Origin: Dolichospermum planctonicum
GTDB taxonomy: Bacteria > Cyanobacteriota > Cyanobacteriia > Cyanobacteriales > Nostocaceae
DNA: 64,000 nt
NCBI RefSeq assembly: GCF_005402965.1
Contig: NZ_BJCF01000004.1
Coordinates: forward strand, 106,430 to 170,429
Reading direction: 5' to 3'
The notes beneath the pieces were generated by a model. The model was not told the DNA's origin. It ran no database searches and saw only the letters and a program-made list of their open reading frames with translations. The position numbers and the translations under genes were made by a program. Positions within the stretch are counted from its first letter, which is position 1. The number at the start of each line of letters is the position of its first letter. Below are positions 8,854-16,209 of this stretch, piece by piece.

Positions 8854-10509
8854 ATGACTAACATCCCCATTGATATCACTGGTGAATCACATCACCACGA
8901 ACCGCCCCAAACCTGGAGAACCTACTTCAGTTTCAGTACAGACCATAAGGTTATCGGTATTCAATACCTCGTTACCTCTTTTATTTTCTTCCTGGTTGGT
9001 GGTATCTTCGCTATGATTTTGCGCGGAGAACTGATTACCCCAGAAGCTGATTTGATAGACCGCACAGTATACAACGGAATGTTTACCATGCACGGAACAG
9101 TGATGCTGTTTCTCTGGACATTCCCCTCCCTTGTTGGTATGGCTAACTACCTTGTTCCCCTGATGATTGGGGCGCGAGATATGGCTTTTCCCCGTCTCAA
9201 CGCTGTCGCTTTTTGGATGGTGCCGGTGGTGGGTATTCTCCTCATGGCCAGCTTCTTTGTCCCCGGTGGACCGGCTCAATCTGGGTGGTGGGCATATCCC
9301 CCCGTCAGTACCCAAAACCCCACGGGAAACCTGATTAACGGTCAAGTTCTCTGGTTATTAGCGGTGGCTATTTCCGGTGTCTCTTCGATTATGGGTGCGG
9401 TAAATTTTGTCACTACTATTGTGAAAATGCGATCGCCGGGAATGGGTTATTTTAGAATGCCTCTCTTTGTGTGGGCAGTATTTAGCGCCCAAATTATCCA
9501 ATTATTTGGACTCCCAGCTTTAACCGCAGGGGCTGTAATGTTACTTCTTGATATTACAGTAGGAACTGCCTTTTTCGACCCCACCAAAGGCGGAAACCCG
9601 GTGATGTTCCAGCATTATTTCTGGTTCTATTCTCACCCCGCAGTTTATGTGATCATTTTGCCTATTTTCGGCATTTTCTCGGAAATCTTCCCGGTTTATT
9701 CCCGCAAACCTTTATTCGGTTATAAAGTCGTTGCTATTTCTTCCATGTTAATTGCTGTAGTTAGCGGCATTGTTTGGGTACACCATATGTATGTCAGTGG
9801 TACTCCTGCTTGGCTACGGTTGTTTTTCATGGTGACAACCATGTTTGTATCTATTCCCACAGGGATTAAGGTATTTGCTTGGGTGGCAACTATTTGGGGT
9901 GGTAAAATTCGCCTGACTACACCCATGTTATTTGCTTTGGGTGGTTTGGTAATGTTTGTGTTTGCTGGCATTACGGGAATTATGCTTTCTTCTGTTCCTG
10001 TAGATGTTCATGTTAATAATACCTATTTTGTTGTCGGCCATTTCCATTATGTTCTCTATGGAACTGTAACTATGGGAATGTATGCCGCTATCTATCATTG
10101 GTTTCCTAAAATGACGGGCAGAATGTTCCACGAAGGTTGGGGTAAAATCCATTTTTGGTTAGCATTTATCGGCACAAATTTGAATTTCTTACCTATGCAC
10201 CCATTAGGTTTACAAGGAATGTTACGCCGCGCTGCTTCCTATGCACCTGAATTAATTGGTTGGAATATTGTTGCTAGTTTGGGTTCTTTTTTGTTAGGAA
10301 TGTCTACTCTTCCTTTCATTTTCAATATGTTGATTTCTTGGATAGACGGAGAAAAAGCTCCTGCTAATCCTTGGCGGGCTATTGGTTTGGAATGGACTGT
10401 TTCTTCTCCTCCTCCTGTTGAAAATTTTGAGGAAATTCCGGTGATTACTTGCGAACCTTATGGTTATGGTAAGTCTGAGGATTTAATTGCATCTGCTGAA
10501 CATGAGTAA
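8854..10509 (+). CDS. Heme-copper oxidase subunit I, alternative (ARTO/Cox3-type) oxidase
   Basis: Catalytic subunit of the terminal oxidase, 551 residues with twelve membrane helices. It holds the low-spin heme and the binuclear heme-CuB centre where oxygen is reduced. Visible ligands are the His in MHGTVMLFLW (low-spin heme), the HPAVY motif (CuB His cross-linked to Tyr), the HHMYVSG pair (CuB), and HFHYVLYG (heme ligands). Proton-channel sequence ISSIMGAVNF and the family ending are also present. Length is normal. It sits between the CuA-less subunit II and subunit III. Because subunit II cannot take electrons from cytochrome c through CuA, the holoenzyme is more likely a quinol oxidase. 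Expression in heterocysts is plausible from homologous operons but is not shown by the sequence. Confidence 0.95.
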   Translation: MTNIPIDITGESHHHEPPQTWRTYFSFSTDHKVIGIQYLVTSFIFFLVGGIFAMILRGELITPEADLIDRTVYNGMFTMHGTVMLFLWTFPSLVGMANYLVPLMIGARDMAFPRLNAVAFWMVPVVGILLMASFFVPGGPAQSGWWAYPPVSTQNPTGNLINGQVLWLLAVAISGVSSIMGAVNFVTTIVKMRSPGMGYFRMPLFVWAVFSAQIIQLFGLPALTAGAVMLLLDITVGTAFFDPTKGGNPVMFQHYFWFYSHPAVYVIILPIFGIFSEIFPVYSRKPLFGYKVVAISSMLIAVVSGIVWVHHMYVSGTPAWLRLFFMVTTMFVSIPTGIKVFAWVATIWGGKIRLTTPMLFALGGLVMFVFAGITGIMLSSVPVDVHVNNTYFVVGHFHYVLYGTVTMGMYAAIYHWFPKMTGRMFHEGWGKIHFWLAFIGTNLNFLPMHPLGLQGMLRRAASYAPELIGWNIVASLGSFLLGMSTLPFIFNMLISWIDGEKAPANPWRAIGLEWTVSSPPPVENFEEIPVITCEPYGYGKSEDLIASAEHE

Positions 10510-10516
10510 TGGGTAA

Positions 10517-10624
10517 TATAGCGATTCTATTTGATGTGTGTTCAGGATTTTTTTTAACGAACCACTCCAGGCACAGAGAACACGGAGGAAGAGAGTTTTT
10601 CCCGTCTGGTTTAGAATCGCTATA
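10517..10624. mobile_element. MITE-like element with 13-base terminal inverted repeats
   Basis: TATAGCGATTCTA (10517-10529) and its exact reverse complement TAGAATCGCTATA (10612-10624) bound a 108-base segment between oxidase subunits I and III. The ends start and finish with TA, as expected if insertion duplicated a TA target (Tc1/mariner-IS630 style). The interior carries a 24-base dispersed repeat (10556-10579) whose exact reverse complement is at 40812-40835. It has no coding capacity. Confidence 0.65.
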
Positions 10625-10682
10625 GTTTTTCTCATTACTTTTTTCCTAATTACTATTTTCCTGTTTTTGGAGTTTTTTAACA

Positions 10683-11285
10683 ATGGATGTTTCTGTTTCT
10701 CCTGATGATTTAGATCATGTTAGTCATGAGCATGGACATGATGAAGAAGGCAGTAAGATGTTTGGTTTTATTGTTTTTCTGTTATCTGAAAGCGTCATTT
10801 TCTTGAGTTTCTTTGCTGGCTATATTATCTACAAAACTTCTACTGTTAATTGGTTGCCGGCTGGTGTTTCTGGTTTGGAAATAAAAGAACCTAGCATTAA
10901 TACTGTTGTTTTAGTTGCTAGTAGTTTTGTGATTTATTTTGCAGAAAAAGCTCTGGAAAGACATGATTTAACGAGTTATCGGCTGTTGTTATTTTTGACA
11001 ATGGCTATGGGTGGTTATTTCCTCTATGGTCAAGCTGTGGAATGGAGTCAACTGGAGTTTGGTTTTACTTCTGGTACGTTTGGAGGAATGTTTTATCTGT
11101 TAACTGGTTTTCACGGTTTGCACGTTTTTACGGGTATTCTGTTACAGTTAATTGTCTTATTGCGTTCTTTTATTCCTGGTAATTTTGATAATGGCCATTT
11201 TGGCATCAATGCCACTTCTTTATTTTGGCACTTTGTTGATGTTATCTGGATTATTTTGTTTCTGCTTATCTACGTTTGGCAGTAG
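10683..11285 (+). CDS. Heme-copper oxidase subunit III, alternative oxidase
   Basis: A 200-residue subunit III with five membrane helices, the short form typical of bacterial and cyanobacterial oxidases. Recognisable family motifs are FLLSESVIFLSFFAGYI near residue 33, GFHGLHVFTGILLQLIVL near 146 and the final FWHFVDVIWIILFLLIYVWQ. Subunit III holds no metal and stabilises subunit I. The acidic, His-rich N-terminus (about residues 6-22) is hydrophilic and probably cytoplasmic. ATG 10683 lies 173 bases after subunit I, the space being largely the MITE-like element. The end of the operon is at 11285; no hairpin with a T-tract was evident directly after it. Confidence 0.93.
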   Translation: MDVSVSPDDLDHVSHEHGHDEEGSKMFGFIVFLLSESVIFLSFFAGYIIYKTSTVNWLPAGVSGLEIKEPSINTVVLVASSFVIYFAEKALERHDLTSYRLLLFLTMAMGGYFLYGQAVEWSQLEFGFTSGTFGGMFYLLTGFHGLHVFTGILLQLIVLLRSFIPGNFDNGHFGINATSLFWHFVDVIWIILFLLIYVWQ

Positions 11286-11376
11286 GTATTTTAGTAACGA
11301 AAAATCAATAAATTATGTAGGGGTTTAGCATTGCTAAACCCTTACTCATGTATTTGTATGATTATTGTGAAATTAT

Positions 11377-11649
11377 CTATTTGGGGAAATAGCGATAAAT
11401 TTCTTTTCGGTGTAAAACTCTTTCAAAAATTAATGTTTCACCATCGAAAATAATACCAAGACGATAATCACCTATACGAATCCGATAAGCATTATCATAT
11501 CCCTGAAGTTTTTTGATATTTGTGATTTATGCAAAATTTGATATTTCGATTATTTCTTCAAAAGCAAATTTCTTAATAGACTCATAGTAAGGTGTACTTT
11601 TGAGTGCTTTCAAATCTTTAATAAAACTTGGTAGATACTGGGTATTCAC
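11377..11649 (-). pseudogene. RelE/ParE-type toxin gene with an internal stop codon
   Basis: Read on the minus strand from GTG 11649, the frame encodes about 40 residues, hits TAA (11527-11529), and continues in the same frame to TAG at 11377-11379. The part after the stop is a clear RelE/ParE mRNA-interferase end: IKKLQGYDNAYRIRIGDYR, then LGIIFDGETLIFERVLHRKE. The GTG overlaps the stop of the antitoxin gene upstream (GTGA), the normal coupling for such a pair. A single base change would restore a complete reading frame of about 90 codons. As written, no full toxin can be made unless the stop is read through, so I call it a pseudogene; a sequencing error is the alternative. Confidence 0.8.
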
Positions 11650-11849
11650 TCTTCTTCTAATTCCGCTAAAGCTTCATTTAAATCTAATGGTGTCTCATTT
11701 TCTACTTCTTTCATGGCTAGAATAAGTCCTTCATCTTCTATAGCTTCTAGCAACCTTAGATAGTCGTGAAAATCAATGACTACTTTTCTGATATTACCTT
11801 CAATATCAGTAATCAATTCTTGAGCAAAGGGATATTTATTAGTTTGCAT
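11646..11849 (-). CDS. Antitoxin of a RelE-type toxin-antitoxin pair, toxin broken
   Basis: A 67-residue acidic protein beginning MQTNKYPFAQELITDIEGN. It has an N-terminal half with DNA-binding-antitoxin character and a Glu-rich C-terminal tail (NEALAELEEE) suited to wrapping a RelE-like toxin. It is followed without gap by the toxin reading frame (GTGA overlap). As an antitoxin it would neutralise the toxin and repress its own promoter. Because the toxin frame has a nonsense codon, it is probably an orphan antitoxin now. It may persist because it still represses or neutralises a related toxin elsewhere; that is inference. Confidence 0.75.
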   Translation of the reverse strand: MQTNKYPFAQELITDIEGNIRKVVIDFHDYLRLLEAIEDEGLILAMKEVENETPLDLNEALAELEEE

Positions 11850-11997
11850 TTTGTTTATATAGGATTAGTATTTTACTATTTACATTTAATGTAGCATATT
11901 TTTATCAGGATCGAAAATACTAGAATTGATTTTTAGTTCGTAGTGGGTACTTTAACTAAAGTGCCTACCATGAGCTTATTTGACAAAGTAAAATTAT

Positions 11998-12128
11998 AAA
12001 AATTAGGTATTCGTATATAGGAATAATATTTGATTTATAAAAAGATACCTAGGGTGCGTCAGATATTACAAATCTGTTTATTGATAGAATTTATGCAGTA
12101 GTAAAGCACCCTACAATACCTAATTTTT
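11998..12128. mobile_element. MITE-like palindromic element with 14-base inverted ends
   Basis: AAAAATTAGGTATT (11998-12011) and its exact reverse complement AATACCTAATTTTT (12115-12128) bound a 131-base segment. A second nested inverted pair, AGGGTGC near 12052 and GCACCCT (12106-12112), lies inside, the GGTGCGT/GCACCC motif being common in cyanobacterial intergenic elements. The segment has no coding capacity and lies in the 450-base gap 11850-12299, which otherwise shows only AT-rich sequence and a weak 38-codon minus-strand frame (12129-12245). Confidence 0.55.
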
Positions 12129-12299
12129 TCAAAAATCAAATACGAGTTCTATATCTTTATGAAAACACTCTTTAACATAAGCCTGCTTTCTAATTTGTCT
12201 AAGCCATTTAGTAAAATCTCTTTGTTTTGATGTTTTATTGTTCATTACCGTTATGCTCCCCTTGTAGATATTTTTATAGATTACCCTATTGACAGGTAC

Positions 12300-12876
12300 T
12301 TATACAATATTCTGAATATCACGAGGTGGTATTTCATCTGCTGTCAAAGTCACAACTTTACCATCTCGCAAAATACTAATAGATTCTCTTAACCTGCGAT
12401 GTCTTTCTATAGCATTCGCAATAGCAAATTTCACACCAGCATCTATTTTTTGATGTAACTATGTAACGGGAATATGAGATTTATTATCTTGCTCTAATTT
12501 GATTCCAGATTCTGTATTCATAAATTATCACTTCCTGATTTATACCTGTTTCAGCAAGTAATTGAGGTTCATCCCCAGAGTTATTATATACTATCCAAGT
12601 ATTACACAAAGGTAAATAAAGGTCAGTTAGATTTCTGCGTCCCCGTTCATAGCGTCTGCGGATGATATCTTCGGGAATATTATGACCTCCACTTGCTACC
12701 CGTCTGCGGACTCTCGTTATTGCTAGTTCTGGACTTTCCAGCCAAAAGTATATCAAATTTATTATATAATCTTGGTTTTTACATTCTCTAATAAAACGCG
12801 CAAAATTACGAGCAGCTAAAGTTGTTTTAAAAGCAAAGTCAGCTTTATCATTCACCAGATTCTCTAAAAATGCTAT
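12300..12876 (-). pseudogene. Remnant of a zeta-toxin-like predicted ABC-type ATPase gene
   Basis: The minus strand reads DFAFKTTLAARNFARFI, then VASGGHNIPEDIIRRRYERG, the middle of the zeta-toxin-like P-loop kinase family. The N-terminal third with the Walker A loop is missing: an in-frame stop lies eight codons before the first usable start, GTG 12855. At about 12484 the frame ends in IRAR-stop. The expected family C-terminus is found in another frame from about 12450 to TAA 12300-12302 (IDAGVKFAIANAIERHRRLR, then EIPPRDIQNIV). So the gene has lost its head and carries at least one frameshift. The open piece 12484-12855 would encode 123 residues without an ATP site. Non-functional with good confidence. 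Confidence 0.75.
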
Positions 12877-12907
12877 TTATAATATTGATAAAATAAAAAT
12901 TACCAAC

Positions 12908-14101
12908 ATGATCAATAATCAACCTATTTGCATTTCCTTATTCACAGGTGCTTATGGCTTAGATTTAGGACTAGAACAAGCAGGATTTTATACTGTTAGT
13001 GTAGTTGAAAAAGATAAAGATACAGTTAAAACAATTGCTCTTAATAAACCTCATCTCCAAGAAAGTGCTATTCCCAGAGAATTAGAAAAAGTTACTTCCC
13101 AAGAATTATTAGAAGAGGGAGGAAGAGTTTTAAATTTAGGTCGTGCTTTACTTCCAGGAGAAATAGATTTAGTCACCGGTGGTCCTCCTTGTCAGCCTTT
13201 TAGCACCGCAGGAAAACGGGGTTCAGTTATGGACCCACGGGGGAGTTTATTTATGGATTTTATTCGCATTGTCAAAGAAGTCCAGCCGCGATTTTTCTTA
13301 ATGGAAAATGTCAGAGGATTACTTTCTGCTTCTTTGCGTCATCGTCCTATTAATCAAAGAGGAAAAGATTACCCAGCTTTAGAACTTGATGAAATAAATG
13401 GTGCAGCTTTGAAAGTTGTTTTAGCAGAAATGAAGCAATTAGGCTATAACGTAGTTTATAACCTATTAGAAGCCGCAGATTATGGTGTTCCCCAAAATAG
13501 ATCCCGTGTATTTTTTATTGGTTCTAGAGATGGTGAAACTGCTGCATTTCCTCTAGCTAAATATAGTAAAGATGGGAAAATTTTACCAAAGTGGAGAACT
13601 TTAAAAGATGCGTTAACAGATTTTGTAGATATTGAACCAGAATTTATTAGTTATTCAGAAAATCGGCTCAAGTTTTTAAGATTATTAGCAGCAGGAGAAA
13701 ATTGGAAAAATTTACCAGAAGAATTACAGAAGGAAGCAATGGGAGGTGCTTATAATTCCGGTGGGGGAAAAGTCGGTTTTTATAGAAGATTATCTTGGGA
13801 TAAACCTTCACCAACTATCACAACCAGTCCCCAACAAAAAGCTACAGATATGTGTCACCCTGTAGAAATTCGTCCTTTAACCGTGCGCGAGTCTGCGAAA
13901 ATTCAAACTTTTCCTGATGATTGGATTTTTCATGGTTCGATAAGTTCTAAATACAAACAAATTGGTAATGCAGTTCCGGTATTGCTTGCTAAAGAACTGG
14001 GTGAATATCTGATTTATTTAATGCAGGGAAATCAACCAAAAGGGAAAGAAGTTACTGAACAACTCTCTCTATTTTCTCTAGAGAATTTACTTTGCAAATA
14101 A
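12908..14101 (+). CDS. DNA (cytosine-5-)-methyltransferase
   Basis: Transfers a methyl group from S-adenosylmethionine to C5 of cytosine in a specific DNA site. The 397-residue protein has the family motifs in canonical order: motif I LFTGAYGLDLGLEQAGF near residue 11, the catalytic GGPPCQPFS with Cys95 (motif IV), MENVRGL (motif VI), QNRSRVFFIGSR (motif VIII), and the ending IGNAVPVLLAKELGEY (motif X). The target-recognition region lies between VIII and X. ATG 12908 is divergent from the broken ATPase gene. No intact restriction enzyme is adjacent; a possible remnant converges on its 3' end. It may therefore be a solitary methylase. The recognition site cannot be read from sequence by eye. 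Confidence 0.93.
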   Translation: MINNQPICISLFTGAYGLDLGLEQAGFYTVSVVEKDKDTVKTIALNKPHLQESAIPRELEKVTSQELLEEGGRVLNLGRALLPGEIDLVTGGPPCQPFSTAGKRGSVMDPRGSLFMDFIRIVKEVQPRFFLMENVRGLLSASLRHRPINQRGKDYPALELDEINGAALKVVLAEMKQLGYNVVYNLLEAADYGVPQNRSRVFFIGSRDGETAAFPLAKYSKDGKILPKWRTLKDALTDFVDIEPEFISYSENRLKFLRLLAAGENWKNLPEELQKEAMGGAYNSGGGKVGFYRRLSWDKPSPTITTSPQQKATDMCHPVEIRPLTVRESAKIQTFPDDWIFHGSISSKYKQIGNAVPVLLAKELGEYLIYLMQGNQPKGKEVTEQLSLFSLENLLCK

Positions 14102-14200
14102 CTCAGCAAATTCATGATCATATTCAAGATGAATCATATCCCAAAATTCTTTACCAGCTATGGGAGGAATTTTATAATTGTCATATCCATCACAAGCTAT
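14087..14200 (-). pseudogene. Possible 3' remnant of a restriction endonuclease gene
   Basis: The minus strand reads DGYDNYKIPPIAGKEFWDMI, then a short acidic tail to TAA 14087-14089, overlapping the last 15 bases of the methyltransferase gene tail to tail. The composition and the FWDMI-type ending look protein-like and resemble C-termini of type II restriction enzymes that converge with their methylases. Upstream of about 14200 the frame runs into the start of the Uma2 gene on the other strand and loses sense. The identification is weak and rests on position and look, not on a recognised domain. Confidence 0.25.
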
Positions 14201-14231
14201 ACTAGAATTTAATCCCTTATTTGTGTTTCCT

Positions 14232-15017
14232 ATGGTTGTAAGTGCTTCGACCACCAAAATCACTTGGGAACTCTTACCCGAAGACTTCGTTTTAGACGAT
14301 GAACCTGTGGATAATGTCAATCAAGCCAGTCTAGCAGCAGCACTCACGGAAAGCCTAGAACTGGCTGGTAAACTTCCAGAAACAGCGATCGCTACCACCA
14401 ATTACGGCATCTGTGCCACGGTAAATGGTAAATTTGTCATCAAAGCCCCTGACTGGGCTTACGTGCCATAAATTACAGTGTCTAGAGAACAAATCCAACG
14501 CAGTTACACCCCCCATAAACAGGGACAAATTCCTGCGGTGGTCATAGAATTTCTTTCCGATAGCGATGGTAGTGAATATTCTAATAAACACACTTATCCC
14601 CCCGGAAAATGGTTTTATTATGAACAAGTTTTACAAGTTCCTAACTACATCATTTTTCAACCAGATATCGGTGAATTAGAAATATATCACTTGTATGAAA
14701 ATGGACACTATAAATTACAATCTCCAGATGAAAATAACCGTTACTGGTTAACTGAAATGGAATTATTTATTGGTGTTTGGCCAGGAAAACGCGAAAACCG
14801 TCAAGGTTACTGGTTACGTTGGTGGAATCAAGATGGTAATTTGCTACTTTGGGGTTCTGAGTTAGTGCAGCAAGAACGACTTGCTAAGGAACAAGAACGA
14901 CTTGCTAAGGAAACTGCCCAACAAGAAGCGAATCAAGAACGACTTGCAAAAGAAACTGCCTTAAAACGCTTGGAAGAGTTAGAAAAACGCCTTCGAGATG
15001 CAGGTATTTCCGACTAA
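14232..15017 (+). pseudogene. Uma2 family endonuclease gene interrupted by a stop codon
   Basis: Frame 14232-14471 encodes the N-terminal half of a Uma2-type (DUF820) protein: ITWELLPEDFVLDDEPVDN and VIKAPDWAYVP. It ends at TAA 14469-14471. The same frame continues, with a possible GTG restart at 14478, into the catalytic half (RSYTPHKQGQIPAVVIEFLS, then YPPGKWFYYEQVLQVPNYII) and a coiled Glu/Lys/Arg-rich tail with repeated QERLAKE to 15017. In intact relatives the two halves are one protein of about 260 residues. A point mutation or read error at one codon would explain the split. Uma2 proteins are PD-(D/E)XK nucleases, abundant in cyanobacteria, of unclear role. The second half alone lacks part of the fold, so I call the gene broken. 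Confidence 0.8.
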
Positions 15018-15028
15018 CTTCCATTGAC

Positions 15029-15057
15029 ATCCCCGACTTCTTTAAGAAGTCGGGGAT
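15029..15057. terminator. Strong hairpin after the Uma2 remnant
   Basis: ATCCCCGACTTCTT (15029-15042) and AAGAAGTCGGGGAT (15044-15057) form 14 perfectly paired bases with almost no loop. There is no long T-tract after it. A half-copy (AAGTCGGGGATC) appears at 40841-40852, so this is also a dispersed cyanobacterial repeat that may act as a terminator. Confidence 0.6.
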
Positions 15058-15127
15058 CTTTGATCGCTCAACTTGTACAATAGAAAATAGATTGTTGCGA
15101 ATTGTATAGTTAAGGATTATAGCTGTC

Positions 15128-16147
15128 ATGGCTGCCGCCGTTTTCATCGAAAATCTCAAAAAAAGCTACGGTAATGTGGTCGCAGTCCAGGATGTCTCTT
15201 TTCAAGTGCAACCAGGAGAAATATTTGGACTGCTAGGACCAAACGGGGCGGGGAAAACGACCACTCTCCGGGCTTTGTGTACGCTAACAACCCCTGATAC
15301 GGGCAAAATTGAAGTTTCAGGCATTTCGGTACTAGATCACCCCAAATTAGCCCGTCAAAGGCTGGGTTATGTAGCCCAGGAAGTAGCTTTAGATAAAGTC
15401 CTGACTGGCCGGGAGTTACTACAGTTACAAGCCGCCCTTTATCATCTTCCTGGTAAAGTGATCAAAGAGCGAATTAACACTATTCTCGATTTACTGGGTT
15501 TACAAGAATACGCAGATAAAAAAACTGGCACTTATTCCGGTGGTTTACGCAAGCGGTTAGATTTGGCTGCGGGTTTACTCCATGCACCCGATGTTTTAGT
15601 ATTAGATGAACCAACGGTAGGGTTAGATATTGAAAGCCGGGTTGTAGTCTGGGATTTCTTGCGTCAATTGCGGGCTGGGGGAACTACTGTGGTAATTACC
15701 AGCCATTATTTAGAAGAAGTTGACGCTTTAGCTGATAGAGTGGCAATTATTGATAGAGGTTTGGTTATTGCTAATGGTACACCTTCTCAGTTAAAAGATC
15801 AGGTAGGTGGCGATCGCATCACTTTAAGAATCCGCGAATTTTCACCTCCAGAAGAGGCCGAAACCGCCAAAAACCTGTTAGCAGCTTTACCTTTTGTGCA
15901 AGAAATTATCATCAATAGCGCCCAGGGTAACTCCCTAAATTTGGTAGTTACACCGCAAAATGACGTTTTAATCACGATTCAACAGGTGTTAAATCATGCC
16001 AAATTACCAATTTTTGGTATCGCCCAATCTCGTCCGAGTTTAGATGATGTTTACCTAGCAGCAACAGGAAAAACCTTAATGGATGCGGAATTAGCTGCTG
16101 TGGCTAATCGTGATCCTAAAGCTGAGAAAAAGCAGAATATGAGATAG
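15128..16147 (+). CDS. ABC transporter ATP-binding protein (DrrA/CcmA-like)
   Basis: ATPase subunit of an ABC-type exporter, 339 residues, acting at the inner face of the membrane. Walker A is LLGPNGAGKTT near residue 35. The Q-loop region is VAQEVALD, the signature is YSGGLRKRLDLAAGL near 138, Walker B is VLVLDEPTVGLD, and the switch His is in VITSHYLEEVD. The C-terminal hundred residues are the extension seen in the drug-exporter (DrrA) type. No permease gene is next to it, so its partner must be encoded elsewhere. The substrate is unknown. ATG 15128 is used; a strong convergent hairpin follows the stop. Confidence 0.93.
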   Translation: MAAAVFIENLKKSYGNVVAVQDVSFQVQPGEIFGLLGPNGAGKTTTLRALCTLTTPDTGKIEVSGISVLDHPKLARQRLGYVAQEVALDKVLTGRELLQLQAALYHLPGKVIKERINTILDLLGLQEYADKKTGTYSGGLRKRLDLAAGLLHAPDVLVLDEPTVGLDIESRVVVWDFLRQLRAGGTTVVITSHYLEEVDALADRVAIIDRGLVIANGTPSQLKDQVGGDRITLRIREFSPPEEAETAKNLLAALPFVQEIIINSAQGNSLNLVVTPQNDVLITIQQVLNHAKLPIFGIAQSRPSLDDVYLAATGKTLMDAELAAVANRDPKAEKKQNMR

Positions 16148-16170
16148 AGATAAACACAGATTTTGATTTT

Positions 16171-16192
16171 TCCCACGTCTTTTGGCGTGGGA
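16171..16192. terminator. Bidirectional terminator between ABC ATPase and signal peptidase genes
   Basis: TCCCACG (16171-16177) pairs with CGTGGGA (16186-16192), flanked by TGATTTT on one side and TTTTAG on the other. It sits between two convergent genes, as expected for a factor-independent terminator serving both strands. Confidence 0.75.
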
Positions 16193-16209
16193 TTTTAGAA
16201 TCATAAAAA

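Noticed and set aside
8887..9345. 152-codon minus-strand frame over oxidase subunit I
   Set aside because: Antisense shadow of a strongly conserved gene; His- and Asn-rich composition reflects the opposite strand.
12129..12245. 38-codon minus-strand frame with ATG (NNKTSKQRDFTKWLRQIRKQ)
   Set aside because: It has a plausible start but is too short and unmatched; could be another gene remnant in the decayed islet, evidence insufficient for a feature.
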